From Ralstonia mannitolilytica (GTDB lineage Bacteria; Pseudomonadota; Gammaproteobacteria; Burkholderiales; Burkholderiaceae), in assembly GCF_905397375.1 (NCBI RefSeq), contig NZ_CAJPVG010000009.1, positions 1 through 64,000 of the forward strand: a stretch of 64,000 bases of DNA, written 5' to 3'. A program made the translations under genes and the position numbers. Positions 51,889 through 60,774 of this stretch are shown here, one piece after another (the first letter of the stretch is position 1; the number at the start of each line of letters is the position of its first letter). The notes under the pieces were generated by a model. It searched no databases. It saw only the letters and a list, made by a program, of their open reading frames with translations, and had not been told where the DNA came from.

Positions 51889-52770
51889 TTACGGCCCGAG
51901 CAGCGGCCCGAACCCGGCCATCACGAGCAACTGCGGCCCGGCCAGCAGGGCGATCGCGCCGGCCCCTGCAATGAACGGCCCGAACGAGAACGGCGATTCG
52001 CTCTTGGCGCCGCGCGCGATGCGCACCAGCCCGAAAACCAGGCCCACCACCGATGACAGCAGCACCAGGAGCGGCAGCGCCTGCCAACCGAACCACGCGC
52101 CGAGCGCGGCCATCAGCTTGAAGTCGCCGTAGCCCATGCCTTCGCGGCCGCGCAGCAGCTTGTAGGCCCAGTAGATGGACCACAGGAAGAGGTAGCCGGC
52201 CATCGCCCCGATCACGGCGTCATCCAGGTGCGCAAACATGCCGAACAGATTCACCCCCAGGCCGAGCCAAAGCAGCGGCTGCGTGATGGCGTCGGGCAAC
52301 AGCTGGGTGTCGGCATCGATCATCGTGCCGGCAATCAGGAACCACAGCAGCACCGCCGACGCCACCGCCACCCAGGTCGGACCAAAATGCCACAGGCAAG
52401 CCGCGGTCAGCAGGCCCGTGACGAATTCCACGGCGGGGTATCGCCACGAGATAGGCGTCTTGCATGCGCTGCACCGGCCGCGCAGCGCGAGCCAGCTCAA
52501 GACGGGGACGTTCTCGAGCGCCCTGATCTGGTGGCCGCACGACGGGCACGCCGAGCGCGGCACGACCAGGTTGTAGGTCTCGGGGTGTGGCAGTGGTTCT
52601 TCGCGCAGTTCAGCGATGTAGTTCGCTTCTTCGCGCTCGATCATGCGCGGGAGCCGGTGAATCACCACGTTGAGGAAGCTGCCGACCAGCAGGCCGACCA
52701 GCGCGCCGGACCCGATCACGAACCACGCCGGCAATTGCGCCAGCGTGGAGATGACAAACATGTCGGGCAT
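51889..52770 (-). CDS. pilD: Prepilin peptidase / N-methyltransferase
   Basis: 293-residue integral membrane aspartic protease (A24A), cleaves and methylates type IV prepilins. N-terminal domain DiS_P_DiS with CPSCGH and CSACKTP cysteine pairs (zinc site); catalytic aspartates in IDADTQLLPD and MGYGDFKLMAALG. The ATG at 52770 shares its A with the TGA of pilC (TGATG), so translation is coupled; an in-frame TTG just before is less likely. Confidence 0.95.
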   Translation of the reverse strand: MPDMFVISTLAQLPAWFVIGSGALVGLLVGSFLNVVIHRLPRMIEREEANYIAELREEPLPHPETYNLVVPRSACPSCGHQIRALENVPVLSWLALRGRCSACKTPISWRYPAVEFVTGLLTAACLWHFGPTWVAVASAVLLWFLIAGTMIDADTQLLPDAITQPLLWLGLGVNLFGMFAHLDDAVIGAMAGYLFLWSIYWAYKLLRGREGMGYGDFKLMAALGAWFGWQALPLLVLLSSVVGLVFGLVRIARGAKSESPFSFGPFIAGAGAIALLAGPQLLVMAGFGPLLGP

Positions 52771-54035
52771 CAAACCACCTGACCCAGCTTGAAGATCGGC
52801 AGATACATCGCCACCACCATGCCGCCGATCAGCACGCCGAGGATCACGATGATGATCGGCTCGATCAGCGCCGAGATATTCGCCACGGCGTCATCGACTT
52901 CACGCTCGTAGAACTCGGCCACCTTCAGCAGCATGCTGTCCAGCGCACCGGACTCTTCACCGATCTGCGTCATCTGCAGCACCATGTTGTCGAACACGTG
53001 GGTGGCCTGCATGGCGTTGGTCAGGCTCGTACCGATGCGCACCGCCTGCTGGATGTCGATCGTCGCGTCGTGATAGACCCAGTTGCCGGCAGCACCTGCC
53101 ACGGATTCCATCGATTCCACCAGCGGCGTGCCGGCCGCGAACATCGTCGCCAGCGTGCGCGTCCAGCGCGCGATGGTCGCCTTGCGGATGATGTCGCCGA
53201 AGATCGGCATTTTCAGGATCCACCGGTGCGTGGCGCGCTGCACGTTCTCCGATCGCTTGAATGCCCGGATAAATGCGACGATGCCGATGATCGGCACGAA
53301 GACGATGAAGTACCACCACTGCACGAAGAAGTCGGAGATGCTCATCACCACCAGCGTCGGGGCGGGCAGCGTGGCGCCGAAGCTCGAGAACACCCCCTTG
53401 AACGCCGGCACCACGAAGATCATCAGCACCACCGTCACCAGGAACGCCACCGTCAGCACCGAGATCGGGTAGATCATGGCCGACTTGATCTGCGCCTTCA
53501 GCGCGATCGACTTTTCCATGTACAGCGACAGCCGCTCGAGCAGCGCATCGAGGATACCGCCCTGCTCACCGGCGTCGATGAGGTTGCAATAGAGCGTGTC
53601 GAAGTACCGGGGGTGGCGTCGGAACGCCTGCGCCATGCTGCTGCCCGACTCGATGTCCATGCGGATCTCGGTCAGCAGCTGCGTGAAGTTCGGGTTCGCG
53701 TGGCCGCGCGCGATGATGTCGATCGACTGCAGCAGCGGCACGCCGGCCTTGAGCATGGTTGAGAGCTGGCGCGTGAAGTACGCGATGTCCTTCGGCGTGA
53801 TCTTCTTGCCGCGCGCGGCACGGCGGCGCTTGGACTTGGTGATCGACAGCCCCTGCTTGCGCAGGATCGCGTTGACCTCGGTGATGGTCTCGGCGCGCAT
53901 TTCACCCTTGAAGATCTTGCCTTTGCGGTCTTTGCCTTCCCACTCGAAGATGTACTGCGTGGGCGCCTTCGTCTTGGCGGTCTTGCGTGCCGGCGCGGCG
54001 GCCGCGCGGTTTGCGGCTGGTGCTCGTGTGGCCAT
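52770..54035 (-). CDS. pilC: Type IV pilus inner-membrane assembly protein PilC
   Basis: 421 residues, GspF/PilC family with two T2SSF domains (about residues 85-205 and 290-410) and three membrane helices. A basic Ala/Lys-rich N terminus of about 25 residues precedes YIFEWEGKDRKGKIFKGEMRA. Signature QLSTMLKAGVPLLQSI and TLATMFAAGTPLVESM are the paired domain motifs. ATG 54035; 44 bases after pilB and overlapping pilD. Confidence 0.95.
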   Translation of the reverse strand: MATRAPAANRAAAAPARKTAKTKAPTQYIFEWEGKDRKGKIFKGEMRAETITEVNAILRKQGLSITKSKRRRAARGKKITPKDIAYFTRQLSTMLKAGVPLLQSIDIIARGHANPNFTQLLTEIRMDIESGSSMAQAFRRHPRYFDTLYCNLIDAGEQGGILDALLERLSLYMEKSIALKAQIKSAMIYPISVLTVAFLVTVVLMIFVVPAFKGVFSSFGATLPAPTLVVMSISDFFVQWWYFIVFVPIIGIVAFIRAFKRSENVQRATHRWILKMPIFGDIIRKATIARWTRTLATMFAAGTPLVESMESVAGAAGNWVYHDATIDIQQAVRIGTSLTNAMQATHVFDNMVLQMTQIGEESGALDSMLLKVAEFYEREVDDAVANISALIEPIIIVILGVLIGGMVVAMYLPIFKLGQVV

Positions 54036-54079
54036 GGTTGGTTCCTACCCCCCGGTATGGGAACGATTGATCGAGAAGG

Positions 54080-55807
54080 TCATTGGTTCGTCGTGGCCAG
54101 CACTTCCTCGAGAGAAGTCAGCCCCAGCTTCACTTTCTTCAGGCCCGCTTCACGCAGCGACAGTACGCCTTCCTTGCGCGCCTGCTCGGCAATCTGCAGC
54201 GCCGTGCCGTGCGTCAGGATGATCTCCTGGATCGCCTCCGTAATCGGCATGACCTGGTAGATGCCGACCCGCCCCTTGTAGCCGCTGCCGTTGCAGGTCT
54301 CGCAGCCGACCGGGTGATACGGTTGCCATGAGCCGTCGAGGTCGGCCTCGGTAAAGCCGGCGTCGAGCAGCGTTTCCTTCGGCAGCGGCCCCGGTTTCTT
54401 GCAGTCCTTGCACAGCCGACGCGCCAGACGCTGCGCCGTGATCATCAGCACCGACGACGCAATGTTGAACGGCGCCACGCCCATGTTCATCAGGCGCGTG
54501 AGCGTGGTCGGAGCGTCATTCGTGTGCAGCGTGGAGAACACCAGGTGGCCCGTCTGCGCGGCCTTGATCGAGATATCGGCCGTTTCCAGGTCCCGGATTT
54601 CGCCCACCATGATGATGTCCGGATCCTGCCGCAAAAACGACTTGAGTGCCGCCGCGAACGTCAGCCCCGCCTTGTCGTTCACGTTGACCTGGTTGATGCC
54701 GGGCAACTGGATTTCCGCCGGGTCTTCTGCCGTGGAAATGTTGATGTCGCCGGTGTTGAGCATGTTGAGGAAGGTGTACAGCGACACCGTCTTCCCCGAG
54801 CCTGTCGGCCCCGTCACCAGCACCATGCCGTACGGCCGCTTGATCACGTCGAGCAGCAGCTGTTTCTGCTCGGGCTCGTAGCCGAGCTGGTCGATATCGA
54901 GCCGCTCGGTGGACGACTCCAAAATCCGGATCACGATCTTCTCGCCGAACAGCGTCGGCAGCGTCGAGACCCGGAAGTCGATGGCGCGATCGATCGTCTC
55001 CTTGTTGTCCTTGTCCTTGCGGTCCTTCGGGACGGTGATCAGCAGCTTCATGCGGCCGTCCTGCGGCACGCGCTTCTCGGAAATGTCCAGGCGCGAGAGC
55101 ACCTTGATGCGCGTGGCGATCTTGTCGCGGATGTCCAGCGGCGGCTGGGCCACCTGCATCAGCACGCCGTCGATGCGAAAGCGCACGCGGTAAAACGTTT
55201 CAAACGGCTCGAAATGCAGGTCGGAAGCACCGCGCAGCAGGGCTTCGGTAAAGAGCTTCTGCAGAAAGCGCACGACGGGGGCATCGTCGATGCCGTCGGC
55301 CGTGGTGCGGCGCGTGGCCGCCGCGGCGCCCGGGTCGTATTCGATCTGTACGGCTTCCTGCTTGGGGAAGAGGGATTTGATCTCGGCCGGCGCTTCGTTG
55401 GCCAGGTTGAGTTGGCGCACCAGCTTGTCGTGCTCGACGATGACCGTTTCGATCGTCACGTTCATCTTCTGGCGCAACTCTTCGATCGGACGCGCGTCGC
55501 TGGGGTCGGACGTGGCAACGATCAGCCGGTTTTCGCGCCGGGCCAGCGGCAGCAGGCGCAGTTGCGCGAAATGCTTGTTGGCCGTGAGCACGGCCGGCAC
55601 CGTATCCAGCTTGTACTGCGCCAGATCCAGCAGCGGCATCTGGTACTTGCTGGCTACGAAGACGGCAAGGTCGTGAGCGCTCATGATCCCGCTGCTCACG
55701 AGTTCGTCGATCAGTTGCGTGCGCTTTTCACGCGCGCTCTGTTCGAGCTGGGTGAGTAACGTCGGCGCGATCCGCCGGCTCTGCGCTAGAGCGAGTCCGA
55801 GAGTCAT
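54080..55807 (-). CDS. pilB: Type IV pilus extension ATPase PilB
   Basis: 575 residues, GspE/PilB secretion ATPase for pilus elongation. N-terminal MshEN domain to about residue 150, central domain, Walker A GPTGSGKTVS at about residues 330-340, Asp box and Walker B region DPDIIMVGEIRDLETADI, His box TGHLVFSTLHTNDA, and a tetracysteine zinc motif CKDC-(about 30)-CETC. ATG 55807; the longer frame starting at 55858 has no support. First gene of pilB-pilC-pilD-coaE on the minus strand; the 249-base upstream gap shows no clear promoter. Confidence 0.95.
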   Translation of the reverse strand: MTLGLALAQSRRIAPTLLTQLEQSAREKRTQLIDELVSSGIMSAHDLAVFVASKYQMPLLDLAQYKLDTVPAVLTANKHFAQLRLLPLARRENRLIVATSDPSDARPIEELRQKMNVTIETVIVEHDKLVRQLNLANEAPAEIKSLFPKQEAVQIEYDPGAAAATRRTTADGIDDAPVVRFLQKLFTEALLRGASDLHFEPFETFYRVRFRIDGVLMQVAQPPLDIRDKIATRIKVLSRLDISEKRVPQDGRMKLLITVPKDRKDKDNKETIDRAIDFRVSTLPTLFGEKIVIRILESSTERLDIDQLGYEPEQKQLLLDVIKRPYGMVLVTGPTGSGKTVSLYTFLNMLNTGDINISTAEDPAEIQLPGINQVNVNDKAGLTFAAALKSFLRQDPDIIMVGEIRDLETADISIKAAQTGHLVFSTLHTNDAPTTLTRLMNMGVAPFNIASSVLMITAQRLARRLCKDCKKPGPLPKETLLDAGFTEADLDGSWQPYHPVGCETCNGSGYKGRVGIYQVMPITEAIQEIILTHGTALQIAEQARKEGVLSLREAGLKKVKLGLTSLEEVLATTNQ

Positions 55808-56056
55808 GAATCCGTCTGGCTGACCATGTTCAGCGCGCGCCGGGCCCCACTGCCGCAACGCGTGCCCGCCCCCCTAGGCGAGTTGTTTTATGTTCTGCAG
55901 CCGGCATCCCACCCATTCGTGGGGGGTGGTGCCCGGGATCGGGGCAGTTTGCCCACCGGGCCTGGATTTGTAAAGCGCACCGCCCGGCGCAGCTTGCATT
56001 TGTGCCACATCGGCACGAAAGGGGCAGGACTGAAGCTTCCGGCGTCGCGTGTGGCT

Positions 56057-57331
56057 TCAGCTGCGCTTCGTGGGCGGCGGCTGGTGCAGCCTCACCGTGC
56101 GGATCGACTGACTGTCCATCTGCACGATGTCCATCACGCACCCCGCGATCTTCACACTGACCGTCGCCTCGGGAATCTCCTCCAGCACTTCGAGCAACAG
56201 CCCGTTGAGGGTCTTCGGCCCGTCCGTGGGCAGCGTCAGGCCCAGGCGCCGGTTGAGGTCGCGCAGCGACATGCCGGCATCGGCCATGTACGTGTGCTGG
56301 GCGTCCCAGGCAAGCTTGCCGGCGTTCGGCAGCGTGGTGGTGAATTCGCCGATCATCTCCTCGATGATGTCTTCGAGCGTGACCAACCCGAGCATGTCGC
56401 CGTACTCGTTGACGATCAGGCCGATGCGGCGGCGGTTCTCCTGGAAGTATTGCAGCTGGCGGAAGACCGGCGTGCCGCTGGGCACGAAATACGGCTCGAC
56501 GAGCAGGCCGCGGAAGTCGTCGTGCGTCAGTTCCGTGTGGCCGAGCAATGACAGCGCCTTGCGCACGTGCAGGATGCCGATCACCTGGTCGCTGTCCTGC
56601 TCGAATACGGGCAGCTTGTTGTGATAGCAGGTTTCGAGCTGCTGGATGACCTCGTCGATCGGGCGCGACAGGTCCAGCGATTCCACGCGCGCGCGCGGCG
56701 TCATCACGTCATCCACGGTGATCGCGTCGAGATCGAACAGGTTCAGCAGGATGCTGCGGTGCTTGTGCGGAATGAAGTTGCCCGACTCCAGTACCAGCGT
56801 GCGCAGCTCTTCGGGCGACATGCGCTGCTCCGGCGCCTTGCTCGTATTGATGCGCACCAGCCGCAGCACGCCCATGGCAAACGCGTTGACCACCACGACC
56901 AGCGGCGTCGATACTTTCATCAGCGGCTTGATGATGAAGCTGGCCGGAAAGGCGATCCGCTCGGGGTACGTCGCACCGACGATCTTCGGCGCAATTTCGC
57001 AGAAGACGATGATCAGGAAGGCGACCACAGCCGTGGCGATCGACAGCGTTGTCCCGCTGTTGCCGAAGTAGTGGATCGCCAGGTTCGCGATCAGCACCGG
57101 CACGGCCGTGTTGATCAGGTTATTGCCGATGAGGATGAGCGAGAGCAGCTTGTCGGTCTGGCCCAGCAACTGCTGCGTGTTGCGCGCGCCCGAGACGTTG
57201 GACTTGGCAAGATGGCGCAGGCGATGGCGGTTGAGCGCCATCATCGCGGTTTCGGAAATCGAGAAGAAGGCGGAGCAGCACAGCAGCAGCGCGACAGCGC
57301 CGAGTTGCGCCCAGAGCGGCCAAGAGTCCAA
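56057..57331 (-). CDS. CorC/HlyC family membrane protein (DUF21 and CBS domains)
   Basis: 424 residues. N-terminal DUF21 domain with about four helices (residues 1-190, FFSISETAMMALNRHRLRHLA), tandem CBS domains (about 205-335, VMTPRARVESLD and LGLVTLEDIIEEMIGEF) and C-terminal CorC_HlyC domain. Related proteins (YfjD/CorB) act in Mg2+ or Co2+ efflux or homeostasis. The predicted start is TTG 57331 (MDSWPLWAQLG); the next Met is inside the first helix and would destroy it. An extended -10 lies 30 bases upstream. Single gene, between the pil operon and tRNA-Pro. Confidence 0.88.
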   Translation of the reverse strand: MDSWPLWAQLGAVALLLCCSAFFSISETAMMALNRHRLRHLAKSNVSGARNTQQLLGQTDKLLSLILIGNNLINTAVPVLIANLAIHYFGNSGTTLSIATAVVAFLIIVFCEIAPKIVGATYPERIAFPASFIIKPLMKVSTPLVVVVNAFAMGVLRLVRINTSKAPEQRMSPEELRTLVLESGNFIPHKHRSILLNLFDLDAITVDDVMTPRARVESLDLSRPIDEVIQQLETCYHNKLPVFEQDSDQVIGILHVRKALSLLGHTELTHDDFRGLLVEPYFVPSGTPVFRQLQYFQENRRRIGLIVNEYGDMLGLVTLEDIIEEMIGEFTTTLPNAGKLAWDAQHTYMADAGMSLRDLNRRLGLTLPTDGPKTLNGLLLEVLEEIPEATVSVKIAGCVMDIVQMDSQSIRTVRLHQPPPTKRS

Positions 57332-57360
57332 AGCGGGAGAAGAGAGGCGACGACGCGCCC

Positions 57361-57369
57361 ACTATAGCA
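57361..57369 (-). promoter_or_regulatory. Extended -10 element before the CorC-family gene
   Basis: Minus strand TGCTATAGT: TATAGT (57361-57366) preceded by TG one base before. No good -35 is seen, as is usual for extended -10 promoters. The predicted leader is about 23 bases. Confidence 0.5.
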
Positions 57370-57520
57370 GAGGGGTTTGCCGCGCCGGCGGCGGGAGCCG
57401 TGTCTGCGCGCACGGCAAAATACGCTGCGGCACCGAGCGGGAATACGAAGGATGCTGGGAAATTGCTGTGCGGGCGAGGCCAGAAAACCGTGCCGCAGGA
57501 ACCACTTGAATACGAGAAAC

Positions 57521-57597
57521 TGGTCGGGGTGAGAGGATTCGAACCTCCGGCCTCTACGTCCCGAACGTAGCGCTCTACCAGGCTAAGCTACACCCCG
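57521..57597 (-). tRNA. tRNA-Pro (anticodon CGG)
   Basis: 77 bases including an encoded CCA (57521-57523). Acceptor stem CGGGGTG/CACCCCG, D arm with AGCCTGGTAGAGC, anticodon stem CTACG with loop TTCGGGA giving anticodon CGG, T arm with GGTTCGAATCC. It decodes CCG proline codons, which are frequent in this GC-rich genome. It lies 26 bases behind the stop codon of ispB on the same strand. Confidence 0.97.
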
Positions 57598-57623
57598 ATG
57601 CTTCTTCGCAGATCCCGTGCGCG

Positions 57624-58640
57624 TCAGGACTGACGTTGCAGCGAGAAAGCACACAAGTCTATCAGCGTCTGGCGGAAAAGGGAAGGGGGCAATGCGTTTG
57701 CTGCGGTTTCGGCTGCAGCGGCTTCACGTTCGGCGGCCTGGCGCGTGTAGTCGAGCGCGCCAGAAGCGTGGATGGCGCTGAAGATGGCGTCGAAATGTTC
57801 GGTGCCGCCCTGCTCGATGGCCTGGCGTACGAGTGTGCGCTGTTCTTCGGTGCCGTTGCGCAGCAGATGGATCAGCGGCAGCGTAGGCTTGCCCTCGCGC
57901 AGGTCGTCGCCCGCGTTCTTGCCCATCTGGTCGGCCGTGGCGGTGTAGTCGAGCAGGTCGTCGACGATCTGGAACGCGGTGCCGATGCGGCGGCCGTATT
58001 CCGCGGCGGCCTCTTCCGTGGCGGCATCCGCGCCAGAGAGCACCGCGCCGATCTGCGCGGCGGCCTCGAAGAGCTTGGCTGTCTTGTAGCGGATCACCTG
58101 CAGGTAGCGCTCTTCCGTGACGTCGGGGTCGTGCATGTTCAGCAGCTGCAAGACCTCGCCTTCGGAAATGATGTTCGTGGCGTCGGCCAGGATCTGCATG
58201 ATGCGCATGCTGTCGGCCTGCACCATCATCTGGAAGGCGCGCGAATAGAGGAAGTCCCCCACCAGCACGCTCGCGGCGTTGCCAAACACGGCGTTGGCCG
58301 TCTTGCGGCCGCGGCGCAGGTCCGATTCGTCGACCACGTCGTCGTGCAGCAGCGTGGCGGTATGGATGAACTCGACCACCGCGGCCAGCTCGTGGTGATG
58401 TTCGCCCTTGTAGCCAAGCGCATTTGCGACGAGCAGCAGGATCACAGGACGCAGGCGCTTGCCGCCGGCGCTGATGATGTACTCGCCGATCTGGTTGATC
58501 AGCACGACCTCCGAGCCGAGGCGGCGGCGGATCACGGCGTCGACGGCGCGCATGTCTTCAGCGACGGGGGCGAGCAGGACGGAGGCGGAGGTCTGGGTCA
58601 AGGCGGGTTCCAGCGGGATGCGGTGGCGGATCGTCGGCAT
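57624..58640 (-). CDS. ispB: Polyprenyl (octaprenyl) diphosphate synthase
   Basis: 338 residues, trans-isoprenyl diphosphate synthase that makes the ubiquinone side chain. First aspartate-rich motif LLHDDVVDES (about residues 90-99), second motif QIVDDLLDY (about 215-223), GGKRLRP near residue 60. ATG 58640 (MPTIRHRIPLEP) gives a short N-terminal tail; the next candidate would be inside the conserved region. Divergent from rplU with 231 bases between, and followed closely by tRNA-Pro. Confidence 0.94.
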   Translation of the reverse strand: MPTIRHRIPLEPALTQTSASVLLAPVAEDMRAVDAVIRRRLGSEVVLINQIGEYIISAGGKRLRPVILLLVANALGYKGEHHHELAAVVEFIHTATLLHDDVVDESDLRRGRKTANAVFGNAASVLVGDFLYSRAFQMMVQADSMRIMQILADATNIISEGEVLQLLNMHDPDVTEERYLQVIRYKTAKLFEAAAQIGAVLSGADAATEEAAAEYGRRIGTAFQIVDDLLDYTATADQMGKNAGDDLREGKPTLPLIHLLRNGTEEQRTLVRQAIEQGGTEHFDAIFSAIHASGALDYTRQAAEREAAAAETAANALPPSLFRQTLIDLCAFSLQRQS

Positions 58641-58758
58641 GCGCGCGGCGTGCGGCGCAAAAACCGCGAGATTATAGAGCAAGCAGGCGGTTTGGCCGGC
58701 ATGCCGGCAAGCTGGGCGCGGCGTGGCAGGCCGTTGTGCGGGCGGCACGCTTTAGTCT

Positions 58759-58787
58759 TTGATTTGCTTGGGTTTTTCTTGTATAGT
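58759..58787 (+). promoter_or_regulatory. rplU-rpmA promoter
   Basis: -35 TTGATT (58759-58764) and -10 TATAGT (58782-58787, five of six) with 17-base spacing. The predicted transcription start is at about 58794, giving a 78-base leader for L21. Confidence 0.7.
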
Positions 58788-58871
58788 TGCGAGTTCTCTG
58801 TGTCCGTTGTCTGCGCAGGCGGGCTGCGAGTGGCACCAGAGTCACGTTTAGTTCTTTAACGAGGTCCGACA

Positions 58872-59183
58872 ATGTACGCGGTCGTAAAAACCGGCGGCAA
58901 GCAATACAAGGTTGCTGCTGGCGAAAAACTGAAAGTAGAACAGATACCGGCGGACGTTGGCGCAGAAATCACGCTTGACCAGGTGCTCGCAGTGGGCGCC
59001 GGCGACCAACTCAAGGTTGGTGCGCCGCTGGTGAGCGGGGCTGCCGTCAAAGCCACCGTCATCTCCCACGGTCGTCACGACAAAGTGCACATCTTCAAGA
59101 TGCGCCGTCGTAAGCACTATCAAAAGCGCCAAGGGCATCGTCAAAATTACACCGAGTTGCGTATCGACTCGATCGTGGCCTAA
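58872..59183 (+). CDS. rplU: 50S ribosomal protein L21
   Basis: 103 residues, full length: starts MYAVVKTGGKQYKVAAGEKL and contains the conserved KMRRRKHYQKRQGHRQNYT segment near the C terminus. ATG 58872 with a GAGG site. First gene of the rplU-rpmA operon, 37 bases before rpmA. Confidence 0.98.
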   Translation: MYAVVKTGGKQYKVAAGEKLKVEQIPADVGAEITLDQVLAVGAGDQLKVGAPLVSGAAVKATVISHGRHDKVHIFKMRRRKHYQKRQGHRQNYTELRIDSIVA

Positions 59184-59220
59184 GGCCGCGTCGTCTACGT
59201 AACCGGATAGGAGTTCAGTC

Positions 59221-59481
59221 ATGGCACAGAAAAAAGGCGGCGGTTCCACACGGAACGGCCGCGATTCCGAGTCGAAGCGCCTGGGCGTGAAGGTGTACGG
59301 CGGCCAAGCCATCAACGCTGGCGGCATCATCGTTCGCCAACGCGGCACCCGCACGCACGCTGGCGTGAACGTGGGCATGGGCAAGGACCACACCCTCTTC
59401 GCGCTGGTCGATGGCCACGTGAAGTTCGCCACCCGCGGCGAAGGCAAGAAGCAGTTCGTCGACGTTGTTCCGGCGGCCTGA
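59221..59481 (+). CDS. rpmA: 50S ribosomal protein L27
   Basis: 86 residues. MAQKKGGGSTRNGRDSESKR is the typical N terminus that reaches into the peptidyl transferase centre; no cleavable extension as in Firmicutes. GGQAINAGGIIVRQRGT and GVGKDHTLFAL-like GMGKDHTLFAL follow. Preceded by TAGGAG. Followed by a strong terminator. Confidence 0.98.
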   Translation: MAQKKGGGSTRNGRDSESKRLGVKVYGGQAINAGGIIVRQRGTRTHAGVNVGMGKDHTLFALVDGHVKFATRGEGKKQFVDVVPAA

Positions 59482-59498
59482 TCCAGCCTTGTAGTCAA

Positions 59499-59527
59499 AA
59501 GGCCCCGCACCCGTGCGGGGCTTTTTC
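59499..59527 (+). terminator. Rho-independent terminator after rpmA
   Basis: Stem GCCCCGCAC/GTGCGGGGC (59502-59510 with 59513-59521) and T-tract TTTTT, 21 bases behind the rpmA stop. It separates the ribosomal genes from obg. Confidence 0.9.
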
Positions 59528-59645
59528 GTTTCTGGCGCTAACAAAACGCGGCCGATGATGCCCGGCGGTACGATGTGGCCGGCGCGTTCTGTTAGCTCCA
59601 TTTCCCTTACTGCCGTGCGCGTGTGCCGCACGGGCGGAGACCTCC

Positions 59646-60746
59646 ATGAAGTTCATCGACGAAGCCCGGATTGAAGTGATCGCTGGTGACGGCGGCAACG
59701 GCAGCGCCTCGATGCGCCGCGAGAAATTCGTCCCGTTCGGGGGGCCGGACGGCGGTGACGGTGGACGCGGCGGCAGCGTGTGGGCGGTGGCCGACCGCAA
59801 CATCAATACGCTGATCGACTACCGCTTTGCCAAGAAGCACCAGGCGCGCAACGGCGAGAACGGCCGTGGCTCGGACTGCTACGGTGCCGCGGGCGAGGAC
59901 ATCACCCTGCGCCTGCCCGTCGGTACGGTCATTTATGACGCCGATACCGACGAGCTGATCGCTGACCTCACGGTCGACGGGCAACGCCTGTGCCTGGCGC
60001 GCGGTGGCGAGGGCGGCTGGGGCAACATCCACTTCAAGTCGAGCACCAATCGCGCGCCGCGCCAGAAGACCGACGGCAAGCCGGGCGAGCGCCGCAACCT
60101 GCGTCTCGAACTGAAGGTGCTCGCCGATGTGGGGCTGCTCGGCATGCCCAATGCAGGCAAGTCCACGCTCATCACCGCCATCTCCAACGCGCGCCCGAAG
60201 ATTGCCGATTACCCGTTCACGACGCTGCACCCGAACCTGGGCGTGGTGCGGACGGGTCCGTCGAAGTCCTTCGTGGTGGCGGACATCCCCGGGCTGATCG
60301 AAGGCGCGGCAGAAGGCGCCGGCCTGGGGCACCAGTTCCTGCGCCACCTGCAGCGCACGCGCTTGCTGCTTCACGTGGTCGACCTGGCGCCGTTCGACGA
60401 GAGCGTCGATCCGGTGGCCGAGGCCAAGGCCATCGTCGGCGAGTTGAAGAAGTACGATGCCGAGCTGTACGACAAGCCGCGCTGGCTGGTGCTGAACAAG
60501 CTCGACATGGTGCCCGAGGAAGAGCGTGAAGCGCGCGTGAAGGATTTCGTGAAGCGCTTCAAATGGAAAGGGCCGGTGCACCGCATCTCGGCGCTCACGC
60601 ACGATGGCACGCAGGCGCTGGTCCACGCCATCCAGGAATACCTGGACGAACTGCGCGCCGAAGAAGACGCCGCCGCCGCCGCGCCCGACCTGCGCCTCGA
60701 TCCGACGCTGCACAACGTCGATCACGACGGCGACACCAACGCATAA
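59646..60746 (+). CDS. obg: GTPase Obg (CgtA)
   Basis: 366 residues; essential GTPase in 50S ribosome assembly. N-terminal glycine-rich Obg fold (MKFIDEARIEVIAGDGGNGSA in parts; GGDGGRGGSVW), G domain with P-loop GMPNAGKST at about residues 165-173, DIPGLIEGAAEGAGLGHQFLRH switch II, and NKLD. An acidic C-terminal tail (EEDAAAAAPDLRLD) replaces the OCT/TGS domains. ATG 59646 with GGAGA site. 28 bases before proB. Confidence 0.96.
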   Translation: MKFIDEARIEVIAGDGGNGSASMRREKFVPFGGPDGGDGGRGGSVWAVADRNINTLIDYRFAKKHQARNGENGRGSDCYGAAGEDITLRLPVGTVIYDADTDELIADLTVDGQRLCLARGGEGGWGNIHFKSSTNRAPRQKTDGKPGERRNLRLELKVLADVGLLGMPNAGKSTLITAISNARPKIADYPFTTLHPNLGVVRTGPSKSFVVADIPGLIEGAAEGAGLGHQFLRHLQRTRLLLHVVDLAPFDESVDPVAEAKAIVGELKKYDAELYDKPRWLVLNKLDMVPEEEREARVKDFVKRFKWKGPVHRISALTHDGTQALVHAIQEYLDELRAEEDAAAAAPDLRLDPTLHNVDHDGDTNA

Positions 60747-60774
60747 CCACAACATTCTTCGGAGACACGCCACC

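Noticed and set aside
55990..56015. Sigma-54-like sequence upstream of pilB (minus strand TGGCACAAATGCAAGC)
   Set aside because: The GG and GC dinucleotides are not at the strict 10-base spacing (7 or 11 bases), so it should not be recognised by RpoN.
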